From Gordonia jinghuaiqii (GTDB lineage Bacteria; Actinomycetota; Actinomycetes; Mycobacteriales; Mycobacteriaceae): a stretch of 64,000 nt of DNA. This document shows, piece after piece, positions 29,901 through 36,668 of this stretch (positions within the stretch are counted from its first letter, which is position 1; each line of letters opens with the position of its first letter). A model generated the notes under the pieces. That model was given only the letters and a program-made list of their open reading frames with translations. It did not search any database and was not told where the DNA came from. The stretch lies in NCBI RefSeq assembly GCF_014041935.1, contig NZ_CP059491.1:1054001-1118000 (forward strand). Direction: 5' to 3'. Both the position numbers and the translations under genes were made by a program.

Positions 29901-32900
29901 CGGCCGCACCGACGATCAGGTCAAGATCCGCGGCATCCGGCTCGAACCGGCCGAGATCGACGCCGCACTCTCGGGCCTGCCCGGTGTCGCGACCTCGGTC
30001 ACCGGCACCCGCACCACCGCCGCCGGGGAGAAGATCCTGGTGTCGTGGGTGGTCGGCGACACCGCCGCCGGGTCCGGCCTCGACGAGTTGCCGGCACAAC
30101 TGTCACATATTTTGCCGCGCAGCATGATTCCCGGCGCGTTCGTCGCGGTGCCCGACCTGCCCATCGGCCGTAACGGCAAGATCGACATGGCCGCCCTGCC
30201 CGACCCCGACCTCTCCGGGCCGACGGCGGACGGACGTCCTGGTGCCGGTCGTGCACCGGCCGGGATGACCGAGGAACTCGTCGCAGCGGTCTGGGCCGAG
30301 GTCCTCGGGCGACCGGCCGAGTCGATGGTCGCCGACTCCGACTTCTTCGCCGAGGGCGGCACCTCGCTGTCGGCGACACAGGTGACGTCCCGGTTGTCGT
30401 CGGTGACCGGGGCCGAGATCGGCGTCCGCACATTGTTCGAGGCACGGACGATCAGTGGGGTCGCCGGCCGCGTCGCCGAGCTCCTCGACGATCCGGACAC
30501 CGACCAGCGCCGCTCGTCGCCGGCACCGGCGCGACTGCCCGTGCCGGAACAGTTGCCGCTGGCATATCCCCAGCGACGCATGTGGATTCACCATCACATC
30601 GATCCGCGATCGACCGCGTACCACGTCCCGGTGGTGTTGCGGTTCCACGGCCGCGTCGACCTCGCACGCCTGCGCAAGGCGGTCGACGAGGTCGTCGGGG
30701 CGCACGCGGTACTCCGCACCGTCTACCCGGACTCGGCCACCGGCCCGCTGCAGCGACGGATCGAACACCGCAGTCCGGTGCTGCGGCACCGCGTCGTCGA
30801 CGCCGCCGCCGGTCCCCACGGCCTCGAGGAACAGATCACCGACTATCTGCGCCGACCGTTCGATCTCGAGAACGAGACCGGTTTCCGCGCGGCGGTCTTC
30901 GAGGTCGAGGGGGCCGAGGACTCCGAGCTGTACCTCGCGGCGGTTCTGCACCACATCGCCATCGACGGATGGTCGGTGCGTGTGTTGCTCGCCGATCTGA
31001 TCCGCGCGTACGAGGGGGAGCGGCTGGCGGTGCCCGCCGACGAGGCCTTCACCTACGCCGACTTCACCCAGTGGCAACTCCACCGGCTCGGTGACCCGTC
31101 CGACCCCGCCGGCCGGTATGCGCGGGAACTGCGGTTCTGGACCTCGACGCTCGGGGATGCGCCGGGGCCGCTGCGACTCCCGGGCCGGCGCGACGTCGAC
31201 ACGACCGGCGTGACCGGCCGCATCCACGGGTCGATCGACGGGACCGAATCCCTCCGTCAGACCGCGAAGTCGCTCTCGGCCACCGTCTTCCAGGTCGCGC
31301 ACGCGGCGCTGACGGCGGTCATCGGTCAGTGGACGGGGGAGTGGGACACGGTGATCGGTGTGCCGGTGCACGGCCGCCACGCACCCGAATGGGAATCGGT
31401 GGTGGGCATGTTCGTCAACACCGTCGCCCTGCGCACCCGGCTGCGCCCCGACGCACCCATCCGCGAGTTCGTCGAGCAGGCGCGCAACGCGGCACTGGCC
31501 GCGCTCCCGCACAGCGAGGTGCCCTATGAGGACGTCGCGCGGACGGTCCGTCCCGACGCCAGGGAAGGCGTCGATCCGCTGATCACGGTCCTGCTGGTCA
31601 ATCAGGACGTCCTGCCGCAGGCATCCGGGGACATCGTCCTGTCCGGGGTGTCGGCGACGCTCCTCTCCGAGGCCACCACGACGGTCGACGCGAAGTTCGA
31701 CGTCGAGGTGGTCCTCGCCGAACACGACGACGAACTGCACATCACCGTGGTGCACTCAGGCCACATCCCGGCGCAGGTCGCGCGCGCCCTGCTCGACGAC
31801 TTCCGCGCGATGCTGCTCGCCGCCGCCGAGGATCCCGATCAGGTCTTCCCTGTTGCCGCGGGCAACGAGTTCGGCACGGCGGCCACACCTGTGGATTCCG
31901 AGTCGTCGGTGGTCGCCGCCGTCGACGCCGCCGTCGACGCCGGGCTCACCGACGAGATCGCCACGATCATGGCCGACGTCCTCGGGGGAGGTGTGCCCGG
32001 CACGGCGGCGCCGGAGGTCGGCGATACGGACGACTTCTTCACGCTCGGCGGCACGTCGCTGTCGGCCACCAGGGTCACCTCGGCGCTGGGACGCCACCTC
32101 GGCATCCGGATCCCCACCCGTCTGCTCTTCGAGCACCCGACGCCTGCTGCGCTCGCGGGCGCCGTCTCGCAACTCGATCGCGAGCAGGCGACGGACACCG
32201 GCGCGCCCGGGCATTCACGTGCCGGCACCCCGGTGGCCGGCGACACCGACTCCGCCGACGGACCATTGGCTCCCACCCAGCGACGGATGTGGGTGGGCGC
32301 ACAGATGCTCGGTCAGGTCGCCATCTACGCCGTGCCCGTGGTGGTGCCCGTGCCCGCGGGCATCGCCGAGTCCGACGTGGTCACCGCGGTCGAGACGGTC
32401 ATCGGCCGCCACCCCGCCCTGCGCACCCGCTACCTCTCCACTCCGGCCGGGCCTCGCCAGCGAGTCCTCGACGGATGGCGGCCGGTGGTCCGGCAACTCG
32501 ACGCCGCCGTGCTCGCCGCCGCCGTGCTCGACGCCCCGGGCGAGGAGTCCGGTGCCGCCGCCCAGGTGATGGAAACCCTCGCCGCACCATTCGATCTCGC
32601 CGGCGACCCGCCGGTCCGGGCGTGGCTGGTGACCGGCCGGACGGGCCACGGGATCGACGGCCCGGTCGCGGTGATCATCGTGGCCCACCACATCGCCCTG
32701 GACGGCGAGTCCGCGGCCATCGTGGCGAGCGAGCTCGGCGAGCTCCTCGCCGGTGAGGAGCTCGGACCCGCACCGGTCGGCTTCGATGTCATCGCCCGGC
32801 GGATGGCTGTCGAGGAGGACCGCACCCGTCCCGAACTGCTCGACCACTGGCGACACGCGCTCGAGGGGTACAGCGGCGAACTCGACCTCGCCCAGCGTCG

Positions 32901-35900
32901 GCCCGAACAGCGCGATCTGCGGACCTCGATGGTCGAGTACCGGCTCACAAATGGTGCTGCCCAGGCTGTTTCATCGACCGCGCGGCGAGCGCGAGCCACC
33001 GACTTCCATGTCCTGCACGCCGCCACGGTCCTCGCGCTGGCAGCCCAAGCCGGCTCCGACGACATCGCGGTCGCGACACCGGCGTCGCTGCGGCGCGACG
33101 CCGACAGCGCCGCCACGGTGGGCATGCTCATCTCCACCGTCGTGCTGCGCACCCGGGTGGCCCCCGACGCGACGGTCGGTGAACTCATCGAGCGGGTCCG
33201 CGACGACGACCTCGCCGCGCTCGACCATGCCGCCATCGCCCTCGACGACGTCGTCGCGCTCGTCGATCCGCCGCGAGTGCCCGGTCGTCACCCTCTCGTG
33301 CAGGTGGCGTTCTCCGTGGTCGAACCGGAATCGGCCGGCGTGATGCCCTCACCCGACTTCGCCGCCGTCGGGGCGGGTTTCGATCAGATGGCTCCCCGCA
33401 GTGAGTTCGACCTGCACATCGTCGCCGTCGCCGATTCCGGCGGGTGGCGGATCCAACTTCACCACGCACGAGATCTGTTCGACGAGAGCGTGATCCGCGG
33501 GCTGGGAGAGCGTGTGGTCGCGGCCGTCGAGGCGGTGACCGGTGACCCCTCGTGCCGGGTGGCGGCGATCGAACCCCTCACCGAGGCCGAACGCGCATTC
33601 GTCCTGCGCCGGGCGGAACCGGCGTCGACGACCGATGCCGAGCCCCTGCTCGGTGAACTGCTCACCGACGCTGTCGCGGCATTCCCCGATCGTCCCGCGA
33701 TCGCCGACGGCACCAGGACCCTCACCTATCGCGAACTCGACGCGTGGGTGTCGGTCACCGCCCGGGCACTGATCGCACGTGGCCTCGGTGCGCGGCAAGC
33801 GGTGGCCGTCGTGGTGCCCCGATCCGTCGAATCGGTGGTCGCGATCTGGGCCGTGAGCCGCATCGGCGGCATCTGCGTGCCCGTCGACGTGACCTACCCG
33901 GCCGCACGCATCGATCACGTGATCGCCGGGGCGCGCGCCACCGCGATCGGACCATCCGACATCCCGCCGCAACCCCCGAAGGATCAGTCGGGACACGTTG
34001 TGCCCGAGCCGGTCACACGCGTGTCGCGCGACGACCTCGCCTACATCATCACGACATCGGGTACCACCGGCACACCGAACATCGTCGGGGTCACCCACCG
34101 CGGTGTCCACCGGGTTGCGTCCCTGGGCGACGTCGAACCGTCGGATCGGGTCGGGATGGCGATCAGCCCCGGCTTCGACGCCACGCTGCACGACATGCTG
34201 CTGCCGCTCGCCGCGGGAGCGACATTGGTCGTCGTGCCCGCCGAGGTCTCCGGCGGCCGGGATCTGTCCCGATTCCTCGACGACACGGGTGTCAGCGTGT
34301 TCACCGCGACCCCGTCGGTGATGCAAACACTGCAACCGGGGGCCATCACCTCGTTGCGTCTGGTCTACATCGGCGGTGAGGCGTTGCCGGCGGACCTCGC
34401 CGCAGCCTGGTCCGGTCACGCCCAGGTGATGAACATCTACGGGCCCACCGAGACGACAGTGACGGTCTCCACCAGCGCCTACCGCGACGGCGACCCGATC
34501 CGCCTCGGGCATCCGCGGCCAGGTATCGGGGCCGAGGTGCTCGACACCCGGCTGCGACATGTGCCGCCGGGCGTCGTCGGCGAGCTGTACATCAGCGGGA
34601 CCGGGCTCGCCCGCGGCTATCTCGGTGATCCGGAGTCGACGGCCGCGACCTTCGTCGCCGGACCCGAGGGCCGGCGCCGCTACCGCACCGGCGACCTGGT
34701 GCGGTGGGACCGTGACACCGGTGAGCTCGTCTACCTCGGCCGCGCCGACCGTCAGGTCAAGATCCGCGGACAGCGGGTGGAACCCGCCGAGATCGATGCG
34801 GTGATCGTTCGGGCCGGCGCCCGACGGTCGGTCACCGTCCTGCGGAAGGGTCCGGTGGGCCCCGCGCTCGTCTCGTATGTCGTCTCGCCGGTACCCGCCG
34901 ACGACCTCGCCGCCGAATGCCGCGCGGTGCTGCCCCGCCACATGGTGCCGAGCCGCTTCATCGAGATGGACGGGCTACCGCTGACCGGTGCGGGCAAGAT
35001 CGACGAGAAGCGCCTGCCCGAACCGGTGTGGTCGAGTTCGGCACGGGAGCCCGAAAACCCGCTCGAGACAGCTGTTCTCGAGTCCTTCCGCACCGTGCTC
35101 GCCGACGACGAGACCGCCCTGCAGGTCGGCATGGACGACGACTTCTTCGCAGCCGGCGGCAACTCCCTCGCACTGCTGGTGCTGCGTGACGAACTCGCCC
35201 GGCGCACCGGGATGACCATCGACGCCGCACGCCTGTTCACCTGCCGAACGCCCGCCGAGATCGCCCGCGCCCTCGAGGCGGGAACGGCCGGAGAGCCCGG
35301 GCCGCTCGCTCGACGCGTGGTGCCGCTGTCGCGAACCACGCTGCCCGACAGCGTGACAGAGACCGACAGCGTGACAGGGCGTCGGGTGGTCTGGTGTGTG
35401 CACACCGCGGCGGGCACCGTCGAACCGTTCCGCGCGCTCGGCGAATCCCTGCGCTCGGCCGCGGCTTTCGGACTGCAACTGCCCGAACTCGTGCTCGCCG
35501 ACCGCGAACTCCCGTCCACTCTCGACGAGATCGCGGCCCTGCATGTCGCCGCGCTGCGGCAGGCGCAACCGAAGGGTCCCTACACCCTCGTCGGATGGTC
35601 GCTCGGCGGGCTGATCGCCCACGAGGTCGCCCGCCGGCTCGTCGACGCGGGCGAACAGGTCGCGACCCTGATGATCCTCGACTCGCGCACCCCTGCGGAA
35701 CTGCGGGAGGTCGGCGACGACGAGTTGTTGCCCGACGATCATCCGCTGCGCGCGGCCGCCGAGCAGCACGATCCGCAAGCGCTGCAACGGTTCGAAGATC
35801 GAACGCGGGCGATGGCGGCGGCGGCGCGGGCATACGACCTGCGGCCGATCGGCGTCGGCAAGGTCATCTACGTTGCCGCCGACGACAATCCGGACAGCAC

Positions 35901-36033
35901 ACGCTGGATGAGGGCCGTCGAGGCGGCCGACGGGACGAGTGTCGAGGTGATGACCGCCGGCACGACGCACGCGGAGCTGGGGCATCCGGATGTGATGCGC
36001 CGGATGGCCCGCAGAATCGAGGAGGAATGGTGA
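20974..36033 (+). CDS. Five-module nonribosomal peptide synthetase with terminal thioesterase
   Basis: About 5000 residues, numbered here from ATG 20974; GTG 21022 or ATG 21046 are possible starts. Order: C1 (36-480, HH163/164 D168), A1 degenerate (490-995), T1 (Ser1035); C2 (HH1211/1212 D1216), A2 (TSGSTGVPK 1648-1656, Lys1991), T2 (Ser2047); C3 (HH2243/2244 D2248), A3 (TSGTTGTPK 2739-2747, Lys3069), T3 (Ser3131); C4 (HH3326/3327 D3331), T4 (Ser3695) with no A; C5 (HH3905/3906 D3910), A5 (TSGTTGTPN 4361-4369, Lys4675), T5 (Ser4731); thioesterase Ser4876 in GWSLGG, Asp4903, His4999. C1 at the N-terminus suggests an acylated first unit. A2 reads DFWSVGMVH, close to the threonine code. The product is unknown, and no MbtH or phosphopantetheinyl transferase gene is nearby. 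Confidence 0.95.
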   Translation: MRSRSHGPGERSGGTPVNDSPASEMSTPDPARRFALSAAQRSLWFTQQAAPDVPINVAQYVEIDGPIDAELFLRATSAAVQGAKFTQLRFEETESGLVGIHDPSLHYWPDIIDLRDRADPRAAAEAMMEQDYSRALDPRVDRTARGCLFRLAEEKYLLYIRGHHLLSDGMGGKDRTVEALATYHSAVTGEPAPKVAPVDLDLPARADAEYRGSTRFDTDRAYWRETMSGVGIPATLAHRQGRPAAVARRVAGAVPEDTMARLRQVAQERSTILPNVLVAAFAAYLGRAAAQGDEVIFQFPVAARTTAALRATPLPVANIVPLRTRVTGEATVIDALRTTQAALMGALRHQRFRGEDIWADVAADEASGATPRTAAQERSGPMLNLMLFDREFPCGQATATFHILTVGPADDLTINIYPVPGDGEQPSLMIGVEANPNRYDDAEVGQHHRQFLAMLDTFTDALLRAPESRIDDLPLYVPPAGGGELTSTSPRPDTVPQALAAAAARHGRSLAVETAGASSTRQMLPFDRLAGRARDLAARLHTLGARPGTAVAIALAPGIDRLVAWWAVATSGAAVVLLDPQAPHAVTDEMVDASRPLFVIADGDTPGMGGSGVAVRTLADIAETAPSTSAPGQPTADDVACYVAVRGGRASRAGVVAVPQRALAALLDQGVFDSAATDLGYGRLAFGASDSSWAAHLELIAAAAHGLRLVDRSADHDTHVIVTPGDLLGIAGSGTPGDGDAIRATTVLVVGEDLAPAPTVRLAFGRDVFTPYFPLGALGPYTLPGRISPDTSTDRPLASGPPRPGVDIAVLDHRLRRVPDGVAGDIYVAGQPLPQCFTGEPGRTAAGFVACPWRPGERMIATGDRGHLDPGTGTLVVDHRAAEVVPVNGARVDLAALERAAAEVAGVAWAVVVSGPGADADIDVGVVLEATADGAGPVQDARRVRAAVRRRVNAEVPAVARPRRVVVLDAVPTDRSGNIDRGTVARLIDATPDTYAAHRDPETPTEVAVAGALTDVLGVARPSMNDELVQLGATSLGFLQLATHLGDSLGVVVNVRDLADVTTPAELAAVIDAAAPRRLGGSGSVSYRPTRAQHEIWLLNRADRRASVYHLAVRLTLAPDVSAHAARAALIDVAARHEALRTVYPDVDGEPVASVRDEVEARAAAPITSATLDSTGTEIAVSAPFDLTVDAPWRAVIDATGERTELVLVAHHIAIDEWSLHIMVEDFAHAVRARTAGVEPVWTDEAPGFSAALQARGVAETPAAETSAAEIFWTRTMRNAPAGLSLPEPARAAPGGLTAGPATYRHRLLGRDVREAAVARATHAGTTLNTLLCVALSATLAEYCDTDDIVMSMPVSGRFTTEELRPVGMFVETVPVRTVGIRRSGVDEALATVGKDLAGAIAHADAAPTGLADVIFAYHASRPDPAGSDVFDRVQTIPTGEARTALEFSLIDDEQGLSLTLTIAENRVDPVAAEHLLDRFVETVAALGSAAPPDRIARCVPAGSLSPRAGDGQRRTAPVDPVDALVRRAALAPDFPAVVAGEQRLSYGGLVERARAIASELGELGVRPGDRVALIMGRGADTVVAMIGTLMADAVYVPIDPDHPQSRIDLILATTAPAALIEDGPTVSIGVGMGVAQPIPGAAYVIHTSGSTGVPKAVMVTRRNLAAMLGAALHAIGATGEDVWSWTHSYAFDFSVWEILGALAAGGTVVAVEQTAVRDPRLLASALDRHGVTVLSQTPTAFALLTDPTVRVPEPPASLRAVVFGGEALAPATLRTWAAEHPDVRLVNMYGITETTVHLTAVDVDVDDERSHVGAPLDGADVMVLDRELRPVPHGAVGELYVVGDQLALGYHNASGLTATRFVADPAGGGRRMYRTGDRVREIAPGSLIYLGRNDDQVQIRGYRIELGEIVAVLRGIPGVGDARVLVDQGRRAGDERLLAFVTEDGLADFDVLDGLDEESILTACAERLPAHTVPARLAIVDGWPMTSTGKLDRHKLIGVLAENSAARSRALSPDEQVVATAMGAVTGSDTTGIGADTNFFAAGGTSLSAARLAATLAGMGHRVSVADVFDAPTVAELAARIHDELQLPDTLSASTSAHARSRPADHRDVSEQMPLTPEQMDLWLRWRTEPDFTGYLMPLALPVEASPADTRRALAQIVTRHDALRTSFVVRERVPVQNRWSDADVLAHLDAQLGADARRLSAGDVADELGAMLGPIDLATSLPWRLRLREVDGVTWLLVVVHHIAVDGESFPILAAELDAALGGTLPASHDVDYRHYSAWRQATLADRHEELVAHWKSAFARPVEPLRLPEVNLQAATDAHAGGDVTVHRAHAALDETTTTALDDLAVVRRTTPFIVAHTALAAVLARQGNTDVVTVGTALSGRIDPQLIPVPGLFARAVPLHTPVDLDISFDALIAAVTAVDLGAFAHADLPLTEITEIADPRRAGAGTPLFEVSFGAVPDEVVAAGLLGSETPVAGSSAPGTSQLGSAGAFGVPLFGVDVSMYRRDGALHLTMACTDTVATADRLEALCGLVVETLRLGVADPERPVVSLLAPESSVHTGQPARRQPETLGTLLSGRPVGAGAAEAHTVAVVDRRYPVPGYGPEIGRADFDRLSTSLARVLVEHGIGAGDVVVALLPRSVFGVLATAAIARAGAAFVNIDPADPPERRRMIIDRCRPAAVFTLAGASDVEVTAGTPVWAVDELISETTSSVTGEPFDDDQRVRPVSLDDIAYITFTSGTTGTPKGVQVTHRGLADWARDTVDRLRLTPDDRVLHTYATGFDAHLMGVVPPRIVGATIVLCPPEVIAADELADLVDAEDVTVLLTTPSVLATLRPEELPQVRHVAVGGEPLGTALVREWARDRALSNEYGPTEATVAVSSARYAGDSSSPAGPVHIGRELAGVTMHVLDSALRPVPDHTVGELYLAGNCLARGYLDDPATTAAAFVADPTGPGRRMYRTGDLVHRRADGTYVIHGRTDDQVKIRGIRLEPAEIDAALSGLPGVATSVTGTRTTAAGEKILVSWVVGDTAAGSGLDELPAQLSHILPRSMIPGAFVAVPDLPIGRNGKIDMAALPDPDLSGPTADGRPGAGRAPAGMTEELVAAVWAEVLGRPAESMVADSDFFAEGGTSLSATQVTSRLSSVTGAEIGVRTLFEARTISGVAGRVAELLDDPDTDQRRSSPAPARLPVPEQLPLAYPQRRMWIHHHIDPRSTAYHVPVVLRFHGRVDLARLRKAVDEVVGAHAVLRTVYPDSATGPLQRRIEHRSPVLRHRVVDAAAGPHGLEEQITDYLRRPFDLENETGFRAAVFEVEGAEDSELYLAAVLHHIAIDGWSVRVLLADLIRAYEGERLAVPADEAFTYADFTQWQLHRLGDPSDPAGRYARELRFWTSTLGDAPGPLRLPGRRDVDTTGVTGRIHGSIDGTESLRQTAKSLSATVFQVAHAALTAVIGQWTGEWDTVIGVPVHGRHAPEWESVVGMFVNTVALRTRLRPDAPIREFVEQARNAALAALPHSEVPYEDVARTVRPDAREGVDPLITVLLVNQDVLPQASGDIVLSGVSATLLSEATTTVDAKFDVEVVLAEHDDELHITVVHSGHIPAQVARALLDDFRAMLLAAAEDPDQVFPVAAGNEFGTAATPVDSESSVVAAVDAAVDAGLTDEIATIMADVLGGGVPGTAAPEVGDTDDFFTLGGTSLSATRVTSALGRHLGIRIPTRLLFEHPTPAALAGAVSQLDREQATDTGAPGHSRAGTPVAGDTDSADGPLAPTQRRMWVGAQMLGQVAIYAVPVVVPVPAGIAESDVVTAVETVIGRHPALRTRYLSTPAGPRQRVLDGWRPVVRQLDAAVLAAAVLDAPGEESGAAAQVMETLAAPFDLAGDPPVRAWLVTGRTGHGIDGPVAVIIVAHHIALDGESAAIVASELGELLAGEELGPAPVGFDVIARRMAVEEDRTRPELLDHWRHALEGYSGELDLAQRRPEQRDLRTSMVEYRLTNGAAQAVSSTARRARATDFHVLHAATVLALAAQAGSDDIAVATPASLRRDADSAATVGMLISTVVLRTRVAPDATVGELIERVRDDDLAALDHAAIALDDVVALVDPPRVPGRHPLVQVAFSVVEPESAGVMPSPDFAAVGAGFDQMAPRSEFDLHIVAVADSGGWRIQLHHARDLFDESVIRGLGERVVAAVEAVTGDPSCRVAAIEPLTEAERAFVLRRAEPASTTDAEPLLGELLTDAVAAFPDRPAIADGTRTLTYRELDAWVSVTARALIARGLGARQAVAVVVPRSVESVVAIWAVSRIGGICVPVDVTYPAARIDHVIAGARATAIGPSDIPPQPPKDQSGHVVPEPVTRVSRDDLAYIITTSGTTGTPNIVGVTHRGVHRVASLGDVEPSDRVGMAISPGFDATLHDMLLPLAAGATLVVVPAEVSGGRDLSRFLDDTGVSVFTATPSVMQTLQPGAITSLRLVYIGGEALPADLAAAWSGHAQVMNIYGPTETTVTVSTSAYRDGDPIRLGHPRPGIGAEVLDTRLRHVPPGVVGELYISGTGLARGYLGDPESTAATFVAGPEGRRRYRTGDLVRWDRDTGELVYLGRADRQVKIRGQRVEPAEIDAVIVRAGARRSVTVLRKGPVGPALVSYVVSPVPADDLAAECRAVLPRHMVPSRFIEMDGLPLTGAGKIDEKRLPEPVWSSSAREPENPLETAVLESFRTVLADDETALQVGMDDDFFAAGGNSLALLVLRDELARRTGMTIDAARLFTCRTPAEIARALEAGTAGEPGPLARRVVPLSRTTLPDSVTETDSVTGRRVVWCVHTAAGTVEPFRALGESLRSAAAFGLQLPELVLADRELPSTLDEIAALHVAALRQAQPKGPYTLVGWSLGGLIAHEVARRLVDAGEQVATLMILDSRTPAELREVGDDELLPDDHPLRAAAEQHDPQALQRFEDRTRAMAAAARAYDLRPIGVGKVIYVAADDNPDSTRWMRAVEAADGTSVEVMTAGTTHAELGHPDVMRRMARRIEEEW

Positions 36034-36668
36034 CCGAATCCGATCGGCCGGGATCGTCTGGACAGGGATCGTCCGGACAGGGGTCGTCCCCGGACGAACC
36101 GGCCCGGCAGATGTCGATCCTGTTCGTCTGTACCGGCAACATCTGCCGCTCGCCGATCGGTGAGCGTGTCCTGGACGCCCTGGCGACCAGGGCGGGCGTG
36201 CCGGTCTCGTCGACCAGTGCGGGTGTCGGCGCGCTCAACGGAGCGCCGATCCATCCGCACTCCGCCGCAGTGCTCACCGAAAACGGCTACAACGCAGAAG
36301 GATTCGAGGCCCGATACCTGCGCCCTCCCATGCTGGGCGATGCCGACCTGGTGTTGTGCATGAGCCGGGAACACCGTGCCGCCGTTCAGCAGATGGCGCC
36401 GGTCCGGTGGAAGCGGGTGTTCACCCTCACCGAGTTCGCGGCGCTCACCGACATCGGTTCGCTGACGGAGATCATCGCCGGCCGCGGACGCATCGATCCC
36501 AACTCCGGCCTGCTCGACATCGTCGATCCGATGGGTCGCCCGCGTGAGGACTTCGACCGCGTGTTCGCCGAGATCGAACCCAAGGTGGAAACGGTCACCG
36601 GATGGCTTGCGGGGCAGGTCCATGCGTCCGGTCCCGCCGGTGAGCGGTCGACGGGGGAGAGCCGATGA
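36030..36668 (+). CDS. Low-molecular-weight protein-tyrosine phosphatase
   Basis: A 212-residue cytosolic phosphatase. The P-loop is VCTGNICRSP (C-X5-R-S) at about residues 31-40, and the general-acid Asp lies in the DPMGRP sequence near residue 171. About 26 extra N-terminal residues contain GSSGQ repeats encoded by 15-bp units. GTG 36030 overlaps the NRPS stop (GTGA) and has AGGAGG 4 nt upstream, so translation is coupled to the NRPS. The stop overlaps the next ATG (ATGA, 36665-36668). LMW-PTPs commonly control export or polymerisation of envelope polymers. A regulatory link to the NRPS product is inferred from the operon only. Confidence 0.9.
   Translation: MTESDRPGSSGQGSSGQGSSPDEPARQMSILFVCTGNICRSPIGERVLDALATRAGVPVSSTSAGVGALNGAPIHPHSAAVLTENGYNAEGFEARYLRPPMLGDADLVLCMSREHRAAVQQMAPVRWKRVFTLTEFAALTDIGSLTEIIAGRGRIDPNSGLLDIVDPMGRPREDFDRVFAEIEPKVETVTGWLAGQVHASGPAGERSTGESR

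Noticed and set aside
27397..30099. 900-codon antisense frame over the NRPS
   Set aside because: A composition shadow of the NRPS reading frame; no recognisable motif, and the sense frame has complete domains.
20974..36033. Siderophore synthetase assignment for the NRPS
   Set aside because: No hydroxyornithine or salicylate/DHB-loading genes, transporter or iron-box was seen nearby; calling it a siderophore would be a guess.
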